From positions 62,001 to 126,000 of the forward strand of contig NZ_CP102429.1 in assembly GCF_024652905.1 (NCBI RefSeq): 64,000 nucleotides of DNA, written 5' to 3'. Position 1 is the first letter of the stretch. The number at the start of each line of letters is the position of its first letter. Source of the stretch: Pseudomonas oryzihabitans (GTDB lineage Bacteria > Pseudomonadota > Gammaproteobacteria > Pseudomonadales > Pseudomonadaceae). The notes beneath the pieces were generated by a model. The model had not been told where the DNA came from. It was given only the letters and a program-made list of their open reading frames with translations, and ran no database searches. Shown here in pieces: positions 49,219 through 57,738 of this stretch. The position numbers were made by a program, and so were the translations under genes.

Positions 49219-50304
49219 ATGACGAACCAGTGGTTTGAAGCGCAACGGCTTGAAAGGCGATGGACTGTCATCCGTCGTGCCTTGACCCGACGTGGCACCA
49301 ACTTGACTCAGTTGGCCGAAGCCAACCAGCTATCCAATTTGCGCACTGCCGCGAGAACGCCTTTCCCCGCCGCGGAAAGCGCTATCGCGCTAGCACTTGG
49401 GGTGACCGTCGAGGCGCTCTTCCCGGAGCGATATGGAGTCGTCTGGTCGGAGCATGCCCAGAACACCTTCGATGAGCTTCTCGATCGTCTGGGTGGAGCC
49501 ACTGCCGCACAGGCTGGAATGAAAGGGTTTGGGATACATGTTGCCCAGTGGGAGACGCGGCCGGTTGATTTGGCGGATTGCCCAGGCTCGGAGCCGGAGC
49601 GCCTGCGCTGGATCAAGTCCAGTTTGCGTCGACGTCAATTTGTGCTTGAGCACCTTGCCCATCATGCTGGTGCACGCCGGAGCGCGCTCGATGGTCTGGG
49701 CAAAACGCCCCATGTCGAGTTGCAGCGGATGATCGCGCGATGCCTGGGCGTCGCGCCAAAGGCCATATGGCCTGAGCGTTACCACAAGGATGGCGAAGCG
49801 ATCGTCAAGGGGAGCGACGCTGCGGAGCAGCCGGAGCGTACTATCGAAGAATATGATCGACTCAGCCTTCGGACAGGGCTCTGGTTGCCCCTACGCGATC
49901 TCGTCGGTTTGCCTGGACTGCAGGGACGCTTTACCGCTATCCGCCGGCACGCAATTGCTCAACGGTGGGTACTCCGTTCCCGCTTCGAAATTACTGAAGT
50001 GCTTTTCTCGTCGCTACCTGCTGAGACGAAAGTGCACCTGTTATCCCTCAGCTCCGATCCGGAAATTGAGAAGCGCGTGACCCTCGTTCATCCAACTGGG
50101 CAAGTGACTTTGTCATGCGTTCACATGGCAGAAAGCGTGCTCGCGGAAGTGAAATCAGCCGACGGCGGCGTTCATCTCAACCTCAGTGACGGATCCGGTG
50201 CGACCTACAACATACGGATCTGTCGCACGGCGATCCCGGCGCTTGCAGTCGCGTTGCTCGGTCAGGCGAGCGATGGAACTGAAGTGCCGGATTCGCAAAG
50301 TTAG
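49219..50304 (+). CDS. DNA-binding protein with two Ner-like HTHs and a Mu-type HTH
   Basis: This 361-residue protein has two modules of the Nlp/Ner type, each ending in LGV..(L/I)(F/W)PERY (ALGVTVEALFPERY, about 56-69; CLGVAPKAIWPERY, about 170-183). Further on, WLPLRDLVGLPGLQGRFTAIRRHAIAQRWVLRSR matches the N-terminal winged helix of Mu transposase and repressor. A beta-rich C-terminal domain follows. It is probably a regulator built from Mu-phage-type binding domains; no transposase catalytic domain is present. It diverges from the TGT-like gene. Confidence 0.6.
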   Translation: MTNQWFEAQRLERRWTVIRRALTRRGTNLTQLAEANQLSNLRTAARTPFPAAESAIALALGVTVEALFPERYGVVWSEHAQNTFDELLDRLGGATAAQAGMKGFGIHVAQWETRPVDLADCPGSEPERLRWIKSSLRRRQFVLEHLAHHAGARRSALDGLGKTPHVELQRMIARCLGVAPKAIWPERYHKDGEAIVKGSDAAEQPERTIEEYDRLSLRTGLWLPLRDLVGLPGLQGRFTAIRRHAIAQRWVLRSRFEITEVLFSSLPAETKVHLLSLSSDPEIEKRVTLVHPTGQVTLSCVHMAESVLAEVKSADGGVHLNLSDGSGATYNIRICRTAIPALAVALLGQASDGTEVPDSQS

Positions 50305-50342
50305 GTTCATCCCTCAACGCGGTAGGAATCGAAACCATCGAG

Positions 50343-50378
50343 CTCCTTGGCCTTGCCATGCTGTGCAAAGCCAAGGAG
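50343..50378 (+). promoter_or_regulatory. Hairpin that sequesters the ribosome site of the 50387 gene
   Basis: CTCCTTGGC (50343-50351) can pair perfectly with GCCAAGGAG (50370-50378). The right arm contains the Shine-Dalgarno AAGGAG of ATG 50387. It lies 38 bp after the previous stop, suggesting translational control. Confidence 0.55.
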
Positions 50379-50386
50379 TTACGTCC

Positions 50387-51166
50387 ATGAACACAGCTGC
50401 AGTCTTTGCCGCGCTATCGCGCGCTGGTATCGAACCCTTCCCCTGGTGCCCAGTTGACAGCGAGCTTTCGCCAAAGCAGATGCATCGTCTGTTGCAGCGG
50501 CTGCTCACTGAGCCCTATGCCGACGGCTACCTTGCGATCAGCGAAGGTGTCGACCTCGGCGCGTCAACTCGGATACTGACAAAGCTTCGAGTACCGGGAG
50601 CTCCGGCATTGGTCCGGCGCATGGCGGACAAAGCGCTACGCTCGGATGCAGAGGCCGCATTTTTAGCTGCGCGCATGGAGCGTGTTCGCACCAGAGCTGA
50701 GCAGCTCTATCAGGCTGGTCATCTACGTTACGCTCACGTCGACGATCGTAGCGCTGGCGACCATGACGGTCGCACCTATCAGGTGCTCGAGCTCATCAAC
50801 GAGACGCTGGACCAGTCCAATCTGCGGCAGACCACGCCGAAATGCATGCGGACCCTGGCTGCTTTGGAAGCCGCGCACCGTCAGAAGCTGGGTTGGAGGC
50901 GACACCTACCTCGCCCGGGAGTCCTGGGTTGGCTCGGGGCGATCGCCTTTGCCGATGCCGCCGCAGCGCTTTGGAAAGGACGCCTGATTTACGGCTTGGC
51001 AGTGGGCTCGGTGAGCCTCGCGCTGCTTGGCCTGGCCAGAAGCGAGAAGCAGCGTACGCTCAAGGGTGAGAAACATCGCGCCGCACCGCGCGACGATTTG
51101 ATGTGCGTGTCGCCACCACCTGCAGGCCAGGCCATCGAAGTCGACCGCGGTAACAAGGCCTCCTGA
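50387..51166 (+). CDS. Hypothetical protein upstream of the HerA-like ATPase
   Basis: ATG 50387 with AAGGAG gives 259 residues, mainly helical (MNTAAVFAALSRAGIEPFPWCPVD..). A hydrophobic stretch LIYGLAVGSVSLALLGLA lies near the end and may be one membrane helix. The last base of its stop overlaps the first base of the ATPase ATG, so the two are made together. No family was recognised. Confidence 0.6.
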   Translation: MNTAAVFAALSRAGIEPFPWCPVDSELSPKQMHRLLQRLLTEPYADGYLAISEGVDLGASTRILTKLRVPGAPALVRRMADKALRSDAEAAFLAARMERVRTRAEQLYQAGHLRYAHVDDRSAGDHDGRTYQVLELINETLDQSNLRQTTPKCMRTLAALEAAHRQKLGWRRHLPRPGVLGWLGAIAFADAAAALWKGRLIYGLAVGSVSLALLGLARSEKQRTLKGEKHRAAPRDDLMCVSPPPAGQAIEVDRGNKAS

Positions 51167-52650
51167 TGCAGATCATCTTCGGTATCGACGCAGCTGAGCA
51201 AAAGAAGAATCGCCAGGTCCCGGTCATGTGGGACAGCGACAAACTGGTGAACGGCCACACCCTCCTGGTGGGGATGTCCGGCTCGGGCAAGACCTACACC
51301 TTGCGCAAGATGATCAGCCACATGCTGCAGTCCTGTGGCGGGCACATTCCGCGGATCCACATCTTCGACGTGCACGGCGATCTGTCGATTCCCGGGGCGT
51401 CGGAGGTTCGCTTTTCCGAGCGCACCAACTACGGCCTCAATCCGCTTCGCGTGAACCCCGATCCGCACTTCGGTGGTGTGCGAAAGCGCGTGCAATCCTT
51501 TCTCGCCACCATGAATCGCAGCATGCGCCAGATGGGGCCCAAGCAGGAGGCTTGCCTGCGCAATGTGCTGAACGACGTCTACGCCCAGTACGGCTTCAGG
51601 CAGGAGGATCCGAGTACCTGGATCGTGGAGGAGGGCGCCGCGGTGGTCATGACTGACGGCAACGACGATCGCTTGTTCATCGACGTGCCCAAGGGCGAGA
51701 AGGACGAGGCCAAGGCCCTGGGCGCGCGCTGGTCGAGTGCGCCGCTGTACAGCTGGTGGGTACCGCAGATCGAGTACCAGGGCGCCATCACGCGCTGGCC
51801 GCCCAAGCTCATGGGCCGGGCTCATCCCAGTATCCGCGACGCGCTGCGCATGGCGCAGAACATCCTGCAGCAGTCGTTTCTGGGCTCCGGCGCTGAGGCC
51901 GTCACGTACCTGGAGGTGGCCAACCGCGCCGCCCAGGGGCACCGCAAGAAGGTGATCCAGGCTCTGCGCAAAGGCCAAAGCCAGTTCGACGAAGAAGCGG
52001 AGAAGTCGGAGCTCGATAAGAGCAAACGCAAGGCCATCGACAGCTATACCGCCTACATCGATGCGATCACCACCGGCAAGGAGCTCGACAGCCTGATGCG
52101 CTACGACAGCACCGACGTGCTGAAGTCGGTGGTCGATCGGCTGCAGAACCTCGAGGCGATCGGCATCTTCAAGTCGGGGATTCCGCCCTTCGACCCCACC
52201 AATCCGGTATGGCGCTACAACATCCACGCCCTGTCGATGGAGGAGCGCAAGCTGATCGTGCTCTTCCGGCTGGAGGAGCTGTTCCTGGCGGCTGTAGAGC
52301 GCGGTGAGCAAGACCACATCGTCGACGTCGTGATCCTGGATGAGGCCCACATCTACGCCGACGACGACCCCGAGAGCCCGATCAACCGCATCGCCAAAGA
52401 GGCGCGCAAATTCGGCCTGATGCTCGTGGCTGCCTCGCAAAGCCCAACGCATTTTCCGGAGGACTTCGTCGCATCCGTTGCGACCAAGATCGTCCTCGGC
52501 ATTGATGAGATGTACTGGCGCCAGAGCGCCACCAAGCTTCGTTTGCGGGAGGACGCCCTGGCCTGGGTGACCCCGACGAAGACCATGTTGGTTCAGCTGA
52601 AGATGAAGGGGGAGACTCAGAATGACTGGTTCTGGTGCACGATTGCTTAA
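51166..52650 (+). CDS. HerA/VirB4-like ATPase with an inserted DUF5710 domain
   Basis: This 494-residue protein has Walker A GMSGSGKT (36-43), IFDVHGDL (67-74) and Walker B VVILDEAHIYADD (about 385). SQSP and a C-terminal arginine/sensor region follow, as in HerA/FtsK-type DNA translocases (DUF87). Residues about 168-200 (RLFIDVPKGEKDEAKALGAR..WWVP) match DUF5710, inserted inside the ATPase fold. It may pump DNA, either in transfer or in a nuclease complex; no NurA or T4SS partner is visible here. It overlaps the neighbours on both sides. Confidence 0.8.
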   Translation: MQIIFGIDAAEQKKNRQVPVMWDSDKLVNGHTLLVGMSGSGKTYTLRKMISHMLQSCGGHIPRIHIFDVHGDLSIPGASEVRFSERTNYGLNPLRVNPDPHFGGVRKRVQSFLATMNRSMRQMGPKQEACLRNVLNDVYAQYGFRQEDPSTWIVEEGAAVVMTDGNDDRLFIDVPKGEKDEAKALGARWSSAPLYSWWVPQIEYQGAITRWPPKLMGRAHPSIRDALRMAQNILQQSFLGSGAEAVTYLEVANRAAQGHRKKVIQALRKGQSQFDEEAEKSELDKSKRKAIDSYTAYIDAITTGKELDSLMRYDSTDVLKSVVDRLQNLEAIGIFKSGIPPFDPTNPVWRYNIHALSMEERKLIVLFRLEELFLAAVERGEQDHIVDVVILDEAHIYADDDPESPINRIAKEARKFGLMLVAASQSPTHFPEDFVASVATKIVLGIDEMYWRQSATKLRLREDALAWVTPTKTMLVQLKMKGETQNDWFWCTIA

Positions 52651-52948
52651 GGGGCTGCTGCTGGCCGCGTTTGCCAGTCTGCCGCTGGCCGGGGCCGTTG
52701 CGGCCGAAACGCCGGACGAACTCCCCCTGCTTGATCGCCTGGAGGCGGTGGCCATCCCGATCGGCCGCGGCGCTGTGCTGCAAGACGCCCGGGGCTGCTT
52801 GTGGGGGGTACGGCCGGGTCAGAAGGTCCCGCAGCTTGTGGCCATCTCCGATGAGGCAGGCAATGCCTTATGCCGCAGTGCTGTGCCAGGTGCTGCACCG
52901 GGGGCTGAGCCGGAGCCGCAGGTGCGCCGCACGCCGCTGGTGAATTAA
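52622..52948 (+). CDS. Small exported protein
   Basis: This 108-residue protein begins inside the end of the HerA-like gene. The signal peptide LLKGLLLAAFASLPLAGAVAAE is followed by a beta-rich mature part with two Cys (RGCLWG and ALCRS). It is probably periplasmic. No family was recognised. Confidence 0.6.
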   Translation: MTGSGARLLKGLLLAAFASLPLAGAVAAETPDELPLLDRLEAVAIPIGRGAVLQDARGCLWGVRPGQKVPQLVAISDEAGNALCRSAVPGAAPGAEPEPQVRRTPLVN

Positions 52949-53089
52949 GCGCGCGATAAGCGATAAAGCGGTCTACTGCGCACTATTGGCGGTATTTGTC
53001 TGGCGAGCTATCCCTTCATCGGATCAGCCGAACGAATGACTCGCCGTCCGCATCTGGTGATGCATGCGTTTCCTCTAGCGGTGGCCTCG

Positions 53090-53458
53090 ATGTGCCTGGT
53101 AGTGATTGCTGAAGATGAGCCGCTTCTTGTGGAGATGCTGACCGAGATCTTCGAGTCCGAAGGCCTCGACGTCACCGCCTTCGCGACGGCGGACGATGCC
53201 TGGCGGCACCTGCAGACCGCGGCGCAAGCGCCGGATCTCCTGTTCACCGATGTGCGAATGCCCGGAGCCATGGATGGGTTGGCCCTGGCCAAGCAGGTGA
53301 TGGCGCGCTGGCCAGCAACTTCGGTCGTCGTATCGTCCGGCGATGTCTCAGCGACACCGGAGCTACCGAAGGCCTCGTTCCTTCCTAAGCCGTGGTCGTT
53401 CGGTCAGCTGACCACCCTGTGCCGCAACGTCCAGGCGCTCCACCAGCGCCGGGACTAG
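53090..53458 (+). CDS. Stand-alone response-regulator receiver domain
   Basis: The ATG at 53090 is preferred (frame open to 53036) because MCLVVIAEDEPLL is the usual first strand. It has the acidic pair ED (8-9), phospho-acceptor Asp54 in LLFTDVRMPG, and Lys100 in FLPKPW. There is no output domain and no histidine kinase nearby, so it must act by protein contact with a host or distant plasmid kinase. Confidence 0.85.
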   Translation: MCLVVIAEDEPLLVEMLTEIFESEGLDVTAFATADDAWRHLQTAAQAPDLLFTDVRMPGAMDGLALAKQVMARWPATSVVVSSGDVSATPELPKASFLPKPWSFGQLTTLCRNVQALHQRRD

Positions 53459-53745
53459 CCTGCGCGCTGAACAGCTCGGAGTTCTTCGGCACCCGGGCCG
53501 TCGAGCATCGACAGCAGGCGCTTCACCGTCTGACCTGGCTGCCGCGTGGCGCTTATCGCCGCGCGCCAGCGCTGGAGAGGATGACCCAAGCTCTGACAGG
53601 CGCTCCATGCCCACGCCTGCTGCTGCAGATCGTCAAGCTCAAACCAATTTATATCGTGGCCGTCGGCCGAGTCGGCGTGCAGCCGCTTTGCCTGGGCGGT
53701 CACGGCAAGCAGAAACTGGATGTGCTGCTCTGGAGAGAACGTCAT
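53455..53745 (-). CDS. Hypothetical 96-residue protein
   Basis: A small helical protein (MTFSPEQHIQFLLAVTAQAKRL..) with an aromatic core (NWFELDDLQQQAWAWSACQSL). It ends four bases inside the receiver gene on the opposite strand. No family was recognised. Confidence 0.5.
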   Translation of the reverse strand: MTFSPEQHIQFLLAVTAQAKRLHADSADGHDINWFELDDLQQQAWAWSACQSLGHPLQRWRAAISATRQPGQTVKRLLSMLDGPGAEELRAVQRAG

Positions 53746-53840
53746 GCCGGCGTACCTTTTTTGAGGTGGTGACGCCTACTACCGGGCTGGCGGCCGAACC
53801 GAGACGGTCTACAGTAGTACGATGACCTTAAGGAGGCGTT

Positions 53841-54149
53841 ATGGCAGACCTTGAGTTTCTTCCCCAGCAAGCGCGGCTGCGCTGGGTCGCGCTGATCGAG
53901 CAGATGGCCGTCATGGGCCTTGGCCACCTGGTTCGCCTCTACGGGCAGCTGGAAGGATACATCCTGGCCCTGCTCGATGTTGGTTCGATTACCGCGCCAC
54001 AGCACCGACATCTCGTCCGCCTGGCCAGCGAGTGGTTCGCCCAGTGCCGGGCCGAGTACCTCAAGCGCAAACAGAAGCCTCGGCGGCGGATAGCGGGCGT
54101 GGTTCGAGACAGGATCGATGAGAGTCACAGGCGGCCAGAGCGCGCCTGA
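53841..54149 (+). CDS. Hypothetical 102-residue helical protein
   Basis: It starts behind AAGGAGG. It is helical with a basic tail (KRKQKPRRRIAGVVRDR). No motif was recognised. It faces the next gene tail to tail. Confidence 0.55.
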   Translation: MADLEFLPQQARLRWVALIEQMAVMGLGHLVRLYGQLEGYILALLDVGSITAPQHRHLVRLASEWFAQCRAEYLKRKQKPRRRIAGVVRDRIDESHRRPERA

Positions 54150-54155
54150 GCTGAG

Positions 54156-54518
54156 CTACTTGGCGTGGCAGTAGAGAGCCGCCAAGGAGTGATCGAGCCA
54201 GTCCGGCGAGGCCGGTGGCTCGTTCAGCAGGTTCGGGTGCGAAGCTGCCAGGCTGGCGGCGTCGAGCTGCTGGGAGCTCGACGCCCGATCCGCTGACATC
54301 GGGCAGCCGTCGACGGCGTTGCCCCCGGACAGCGATCGGCTCAGCGGGCCGGCGGAAAATGCGATGCTGATGGCGCCGCAAAAGCCGACTGCGAGGAGCG
54401 TCCCGCTCGTGGTGCCCTGGGTGATTCGCTGAAGAAGGTGCATGCTGCCGAGCTCCGGTTTGATCGACAGCAGCAGAGTAGCCAGGGCCAGTCTTCGAAA
54501 AGCCTGAGTTCGACCCAT
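54156..54518 (-). CDS. Hypothetical protein with one hydrophobic helix
   Basis: This 120-residue protein has a hydrophobic stretch (GTLLAVGFCGAISIAFSAG) and a Ser/Ala-rich tail. It lies 10 bp downstream of the DNA methyltransferase on the same strand. Competing frames overlap it, so coding is only moderately likely. Confidence 0.4.
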   Translation of the reverse strand: MGRTQAFRRLALATLLLSIKPELGSMHLLQRITQGTTSGTLLAVGFCGAISIAFSAGPLSRSLSGGNAVDGCPMSADRASSSQQLDAASLAASHPNLLNEPPASPDWLDHSLAALYCHAK

Positions 54519-54528
54519 CGCCGGGCGT

Positions 54529-55776
54529 TCAAAGCTGCGATGTGGGCTGGAGCGCAGGGTTGATCCAGAGCTCGTCGAACCCGCGAAAGAGTGCCGCTGC
54601 GCCCATCACGTGCTCGAGGATATTCTCGACGCAGATCCAGCGGCGCCCGGCTTCTTCCGCCGCCCGCCCGACCATCATGCGGCCGGCGAACAGATCCACC
54701 ACCAGGTCGTCCGCCTCGGTCAGCCACCGTATGAGGAAGTCTGCCAGGGCGAAGGGGAAGGGCGCGCTGTGCGCCGGTAGGCCGGCTTCGATCAACGCCT
54801 TCCGGTGCTCACGGCTGCGCCTGCAGCTGTGACCAATCTGCAGCACGTTTTTCGGTATGGCACCCTCTGTGGGCGCCGCGAAGCTACCCGGGCGCAGTCG
54901 GTAGGCGCCGTCGCCATAGGAGGTCTGGCGCGTCTCGCCCCCGGCCGCGATGAGCCTGGCTTGCCGATCAGAATGCGGTACCAGGACCCGCCGGTTGTTC
55001 GCTTTGCATCGAAGCGGATCAGGCGAGAACCAGTAGCAAGGCTCCCAGGCAACGTTAAGCTGTTGCCGGCTGAGGCTCGCCCACTGCAGGGGCCCCGGTG
55101 CCTTGCTGCGGTTCTCCCACACCAGGCGGTCCATCAGGTGCAGGCCAAGACGATCTTCCAGGGCGATGACGAGACGCTCCAGATATGTGGAACGCGCCGG
55201 CGATCGGTGAAGGAAGATGTCGTTGGACAGGTTCAGGACCAGGCTACCGGTGCTGGCAAGGTTGCCCAGCAAGGGCTCGATCGTGCGACAGATGAAGTCG
55301 GTGAATTCGCTCGCCTTCGGATTACCGTATCCCCGTGGTTGCTGCAGAGGATAGGGTGGGGAGGTGAGTACGAGGTCGATGCGCTCTTCCAGCCCCTGCA
55401 GCGCCTGCGGCGAATGGCCAAACAGCGCCAGGCCCAGCGACGTGCTGAACCCCAGCAGCGTGACCTGCGGCGCCGCTCGATGCATCCCGCGCTTCGCCTT
55501 TTCGGTCAGTTGCCACACCCCTCGTTCATGTGGAACGCGCTCGAGGATGCCGCAGGCCTTGAGGGTCTGCTGATGCCAGCGAATCTCGCGCGTTACGGGG
55601 CTGCGGGGCTGACCGGCCGCGCCAATTGGCTGCTTCGCGTGAACCTCCCGGTCCTTGAGCCCTGCGGCGGCGCCGACGAGGCGGTAGAGCTCCGCGTTGG
55701 CCAGCGGCCGATCCGGACAGTTCCGGAAGGCCGCTTCGACGAGAGGGAAGAGGTCGAGCTGTGGGGATTGGACCAT
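54529..55776 (-). CDS. Amino-DNA methyltransferase (TSPPY type)
   Basis: This 415-residue protein has motif IV LVLTSPPYPLQ (about 137-147) and, near the C-terminus, motif I VVDLFAGRMMVGRAAEEAGR followed by CVEN. This order is that of beta-class N4-cytosine or N6-adenine enzymes; TSPPY favours N4-cytosine. The N-terminal 100 residues look like a winged helix (WHQQTLKACGILERVPHERGVWQLTE). No nuclease partner is seen. With the ArdB-like gene upstream it suggests protection against host restriction. Confidence 0.82.
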   Translation of the reverse strand: MVQSPQLDLFPLVEAAFRNCPDRPLANAELYRLVGAAAGLKDREVHAKQPIGAAGQPRSPVTREIRWHQQTLKACGILERVPHERGVWQLTEKAKRGMHRAAPQVTLLGFSTSLGLALFGHSPQALQGLEERIDLVLTSPPYPLQQPRGYGNPKASEFTDFICRTIEPLLGNLASTGSLVLNLSNDIFLHRSPARSTYLERLVIALEDRLGLHLMDRLVWENRSKAPGPLQWASLSRQQLNVAWEPCYWFSPDPLRCKANNRRVLVPHSDRQARLIAAGGETRQTSYGDGAYRLRPGSFAAPTEGAIPKNVLQIGHSCRRSREHRKALIEAGLPAHSAPFPFALADFLIRWLTEADDLVVDLFAGRMMVGRAAEEAGRRWICVENILEHVMGAAALFRGFDELWINPALQPTSQL

Positions 55777-55810
55777 GGTGAGGACGACTCAAGGTGGAGG
55801 GATACGCCTC

Positions 55811-55838
55811 ATCTTTCCAGGCGTACCGGAAATGCAAG
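55811..55838 (-). promoter_or_regulatory. CTTGCRT-family promoter of the amino-methyltransferase
   Basis: On the minus strand CTTGCAT (55838-55832) and AAAGAT (55816-55811), 35 bp before the ATG. Confidence 0.65.
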
Positions 55839-55846
55839 GGCGTGGA

Positions 55847-56365
55847 CTAATCCAGGAGGCGCTCAAGGGCCGGCTGGTAGGCGAACGGCGCGAGCGATCC
55901 GCCGATGCGAGCCTCCTCATCGGTCAGAGGACGATGGTGCGGCGCGGTCGCGGTCGCAGCGAACGTCGGGTCGGCCCTCAGGACCTCCAGCAATCCGTAG
56001 TAGAGGTAATGGAGCCGGGAGTGGTCGTCGTGGTCGTTGCGGCTGTGCGCGACGGTGATCAGCTGCGACAGCGCAAGTAGTGAGCACAGGTAGCTGGCAG
56101 CTTCGAGCGAAAAGGATTCTTCGACCTGGCCCAGGGTCGCCGTCACAAGCCCGCCCTCGACAGGCAGCACCAGGGCGAAAGCTCCGTTGAAGTAGCGGCG
56201 AAGCTGATAGGCGCCATTGCGGTACCCGGATCCCAGCACCTGGCGCATGTTGTTCAGCACCAGGTCCTCGAACGGTAGGCAGTAGCGACCGAGGAGGTTG
56301 TAAAGCTCCTGGGTGGTGGGCTCGCTGGTGACGACGAGCTGCAGAGCGTGATCATTCCTGTGCAT
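55847..56365 (-). CDS. Possible ArdB/KlcA-like antirestriction protein
   Basis: ATG 56365 gives 172 residues. The segment YQLRRYFNGAFALVLPVEGGLV, followed by SLEAASYLCSLLALSQLI and LHYLYYGLLEVLRADP, parallels the YNGGxW, SAEAAGIVATLFALN and YHxLRDYALEHPE order of ArdB/KlcA proteins, which block type I restriction. Identity is low, so this is tentative. It is followed by a DNA methyltransferase gene, and has its own CTTGCRT-family promoter. Confidence 0.4.
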   Translation of the reverse strand: MHRNDHALQLVVTSEPTTQELYNLLGRYCLPFEDLVLNNMRQVLGSGYRNGAYQLRRYFNGAFALVLPVEGGLVTATLGQVEESFSLEAASYLCSLLALSQLITVAHSRNDHDDHSRLHYLYYGLLEVLRADPTFAATATAPHHRPLTDEEARIGGSLAPFAYQPALERLLD

Positions 56366-56392
56366 AGCAGATTCCTCAAGTTGAACCTGCTC

Positions 56393-56420
56393 AGCATCCA
56401 CGAGCCGCGGTAAATGCAAA
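56393..56420 (-). promoter_or_regulatory. CTTGCRT-family promoter of the ArdB-like gene
   Basis: On the minus strand TTTGCAT (56420-56414) and GATGCT (56398-56393), 28 bp before the ATG. Confidence 0.6.
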
Positions 56421-56638
56421 CGGCCATTCATGCCGCTTGCGGGACCGGTTCGAGGGGAGCTGTTGACCCTGGGCGCCGGCTTGACTAGGTTGCCTTCCCT
56501 TTGGCCAGTTACGGCGCAGCGCCTAAGGAACCGGAGGCGCGATCAGCGCTCTGACGAGTCAGGTTGCAATTGGCTGCGGATCGATAAGCTACCCATGACC
56601 CCGCGCGAGAAGCGCAGCACCTGGGTGGAAGAGAGGAT

Positions 56639-57466
56639 ATGGAAGCAGCAACGATGGAAGAGAGCGTGGCGTCCCATACGCCGCGGTGGTCGGATTGGCC
56701 GCGATGGATAAAGCAGGCTGTCCCGTTATTCGTGCAGGTGCTACCCGCCTTTGTCGCACTGACGCTGCTGGCAGCGTTCACCACGGTGAGCATTCTGCTC
56801 ATCTTGGGCAAAGCGGCCTTTCACCTGGCCAGCCTGTGCTCGCCGTTGATCTTCCTGGTGCTGGCGCTCGCGCTCCGGCGTGCAGGGATGCTCGGAGACC
56901 GCCCCGTCCTGCGCACGGCCGTGGGCTCCGGGTCACCGTGGCGAAATTTCTTTCGGGTAGCGGCGCCGCTTGCCCTGGTCATCGGCATTGCGCTGAACGC
57001 GCTGGCGGTCTTGGCGATGCTTGGCTCCGATATCGGCGCCTGGAAGCGCGGGGCGCTACCCCTCACCACCTTGCCGCTGGACCTCTTCAGCGCGGAGAAA
57101 CGCCCGCTGCTCGTGATGCTCTACACCACCGCGGTGGAACAGCAGCTGAGCCTGATGCCGCTCTTCGTGATCATGGGCGGCCGGCTCGAGCCGTACCTGG
57201 TGGCTGCAGTCATGGCCGGTCGAGAGACATGGTCTTCCGCGCGGGCCGTTCAGGCACAGCTCAGCAAATCGCAGAAGCTCGTGCTCGGCCCGATGCGGCT
57301 GCTGACGCTGTGCGGAGTGACCCTGCAGGCGACAGCGAGAGCGCTGGATGCCACCAGCAACTGGCTTGGTGTCGCGCTGCTTCTGGTAAGCATCGGTGGC
57401 TGGCTGTTCTACTGCTGCCTGATCGCCGTAGCCGCGCGCGACATCACCGACCCGCACCCGCGATAG
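56639..57466 (+). CDS. Polytopic membrane protein
   Basis: This 275-residue protein has about six hydrophobic helices, including FVQVLPAFVALTLLAAFTTVSILLIL and APLALVIGIALNALAVLAML. The loop SAEKRPLLVMLYTTAVEQQLSLMPLFVIMGGRLEPYL recalls membrane components of plasmid secretion or pilus clusters, but I cannot assign it. A strong terminator follows. Confidence 0.6.
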   Translation: MEAATMEESVASHTPRWSDWPRWIKQAVPLFVQVLPAFVALTLLAAFTTVSILLILGKAAFHLASLCSPLIFLVLALALRRAGMLGDRPVLRTAVGSGSPWRNFFRVAAPLALVIGIALNALAVLAMLGSDIGAWKRGALPLTTLPLDLFSAEKRPLLVMLYTTAVEQQLSLMPLFVIMGGRLEPYLVAAVMAGRETWSSARAVQAQLSKSQKLVLGPMRLLTLCGVTLQATARALDATSNWLGVALLLVSIGGWLFYCCLIAVAARDITDPHPR

Positions 57467-57485
57467 CGCCTTTCTGCGCGCGAAA

Positions 57486-57512
57486 AAAAACCCGGCCATG
57501 AGCCGGGTTTTT
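57486..57512 (+). terminator. Rho-independent terminator
   Basis: The stem AAAAACCCGGC / GCCGGGTTTTT has loop CATGA, 20 bp after the 56639 gene. The A-run on the other side would allow reverse use. Confidence 0.9.
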
Positions 57513-57705
57513 GCTGCTCCGCTTCCGCGGAACAGTGTTGGAGCCTGATGCGCCAGTCGCCTGGGCCCTGCAGTGCAGGGTGGAGGCGGGTTCGCCCGTT
57601 CCGACAGGAGATCCTGATCGGATGTAGCGAACCCTCGCACCATCTCTGCAACTGCAGCTGTTTTGTAGGTAAAGATCACCCGGGGCACCGTCTGCTGGCC
57701 CCACC

Positions 57706-57738
57706 GTCGCATAGCGAAAGATTCTTTCGCTATGCGAC
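57706..57738. repeat. Perfect 33-bp palindrome (GCGAAAGA-w-TCTTTCGC family, copy 3)
   Basis: The arms GTCGCATAGCGAAAGA and TCTTTCGCTATGCGAC (16 bases each) flank a single T. The inner 17 bp are the element also seen at 23221 and 27103. It overlaps the stop of the small minus-strand frame at 57730. Confidence 0.8.

Noticed and set aside
57580-57600. GGTTCGCCC near 57588 as an eighth dyad
   Set aside because: Only one arm is present; there is no matching GAAC arm at the 25-bp length.
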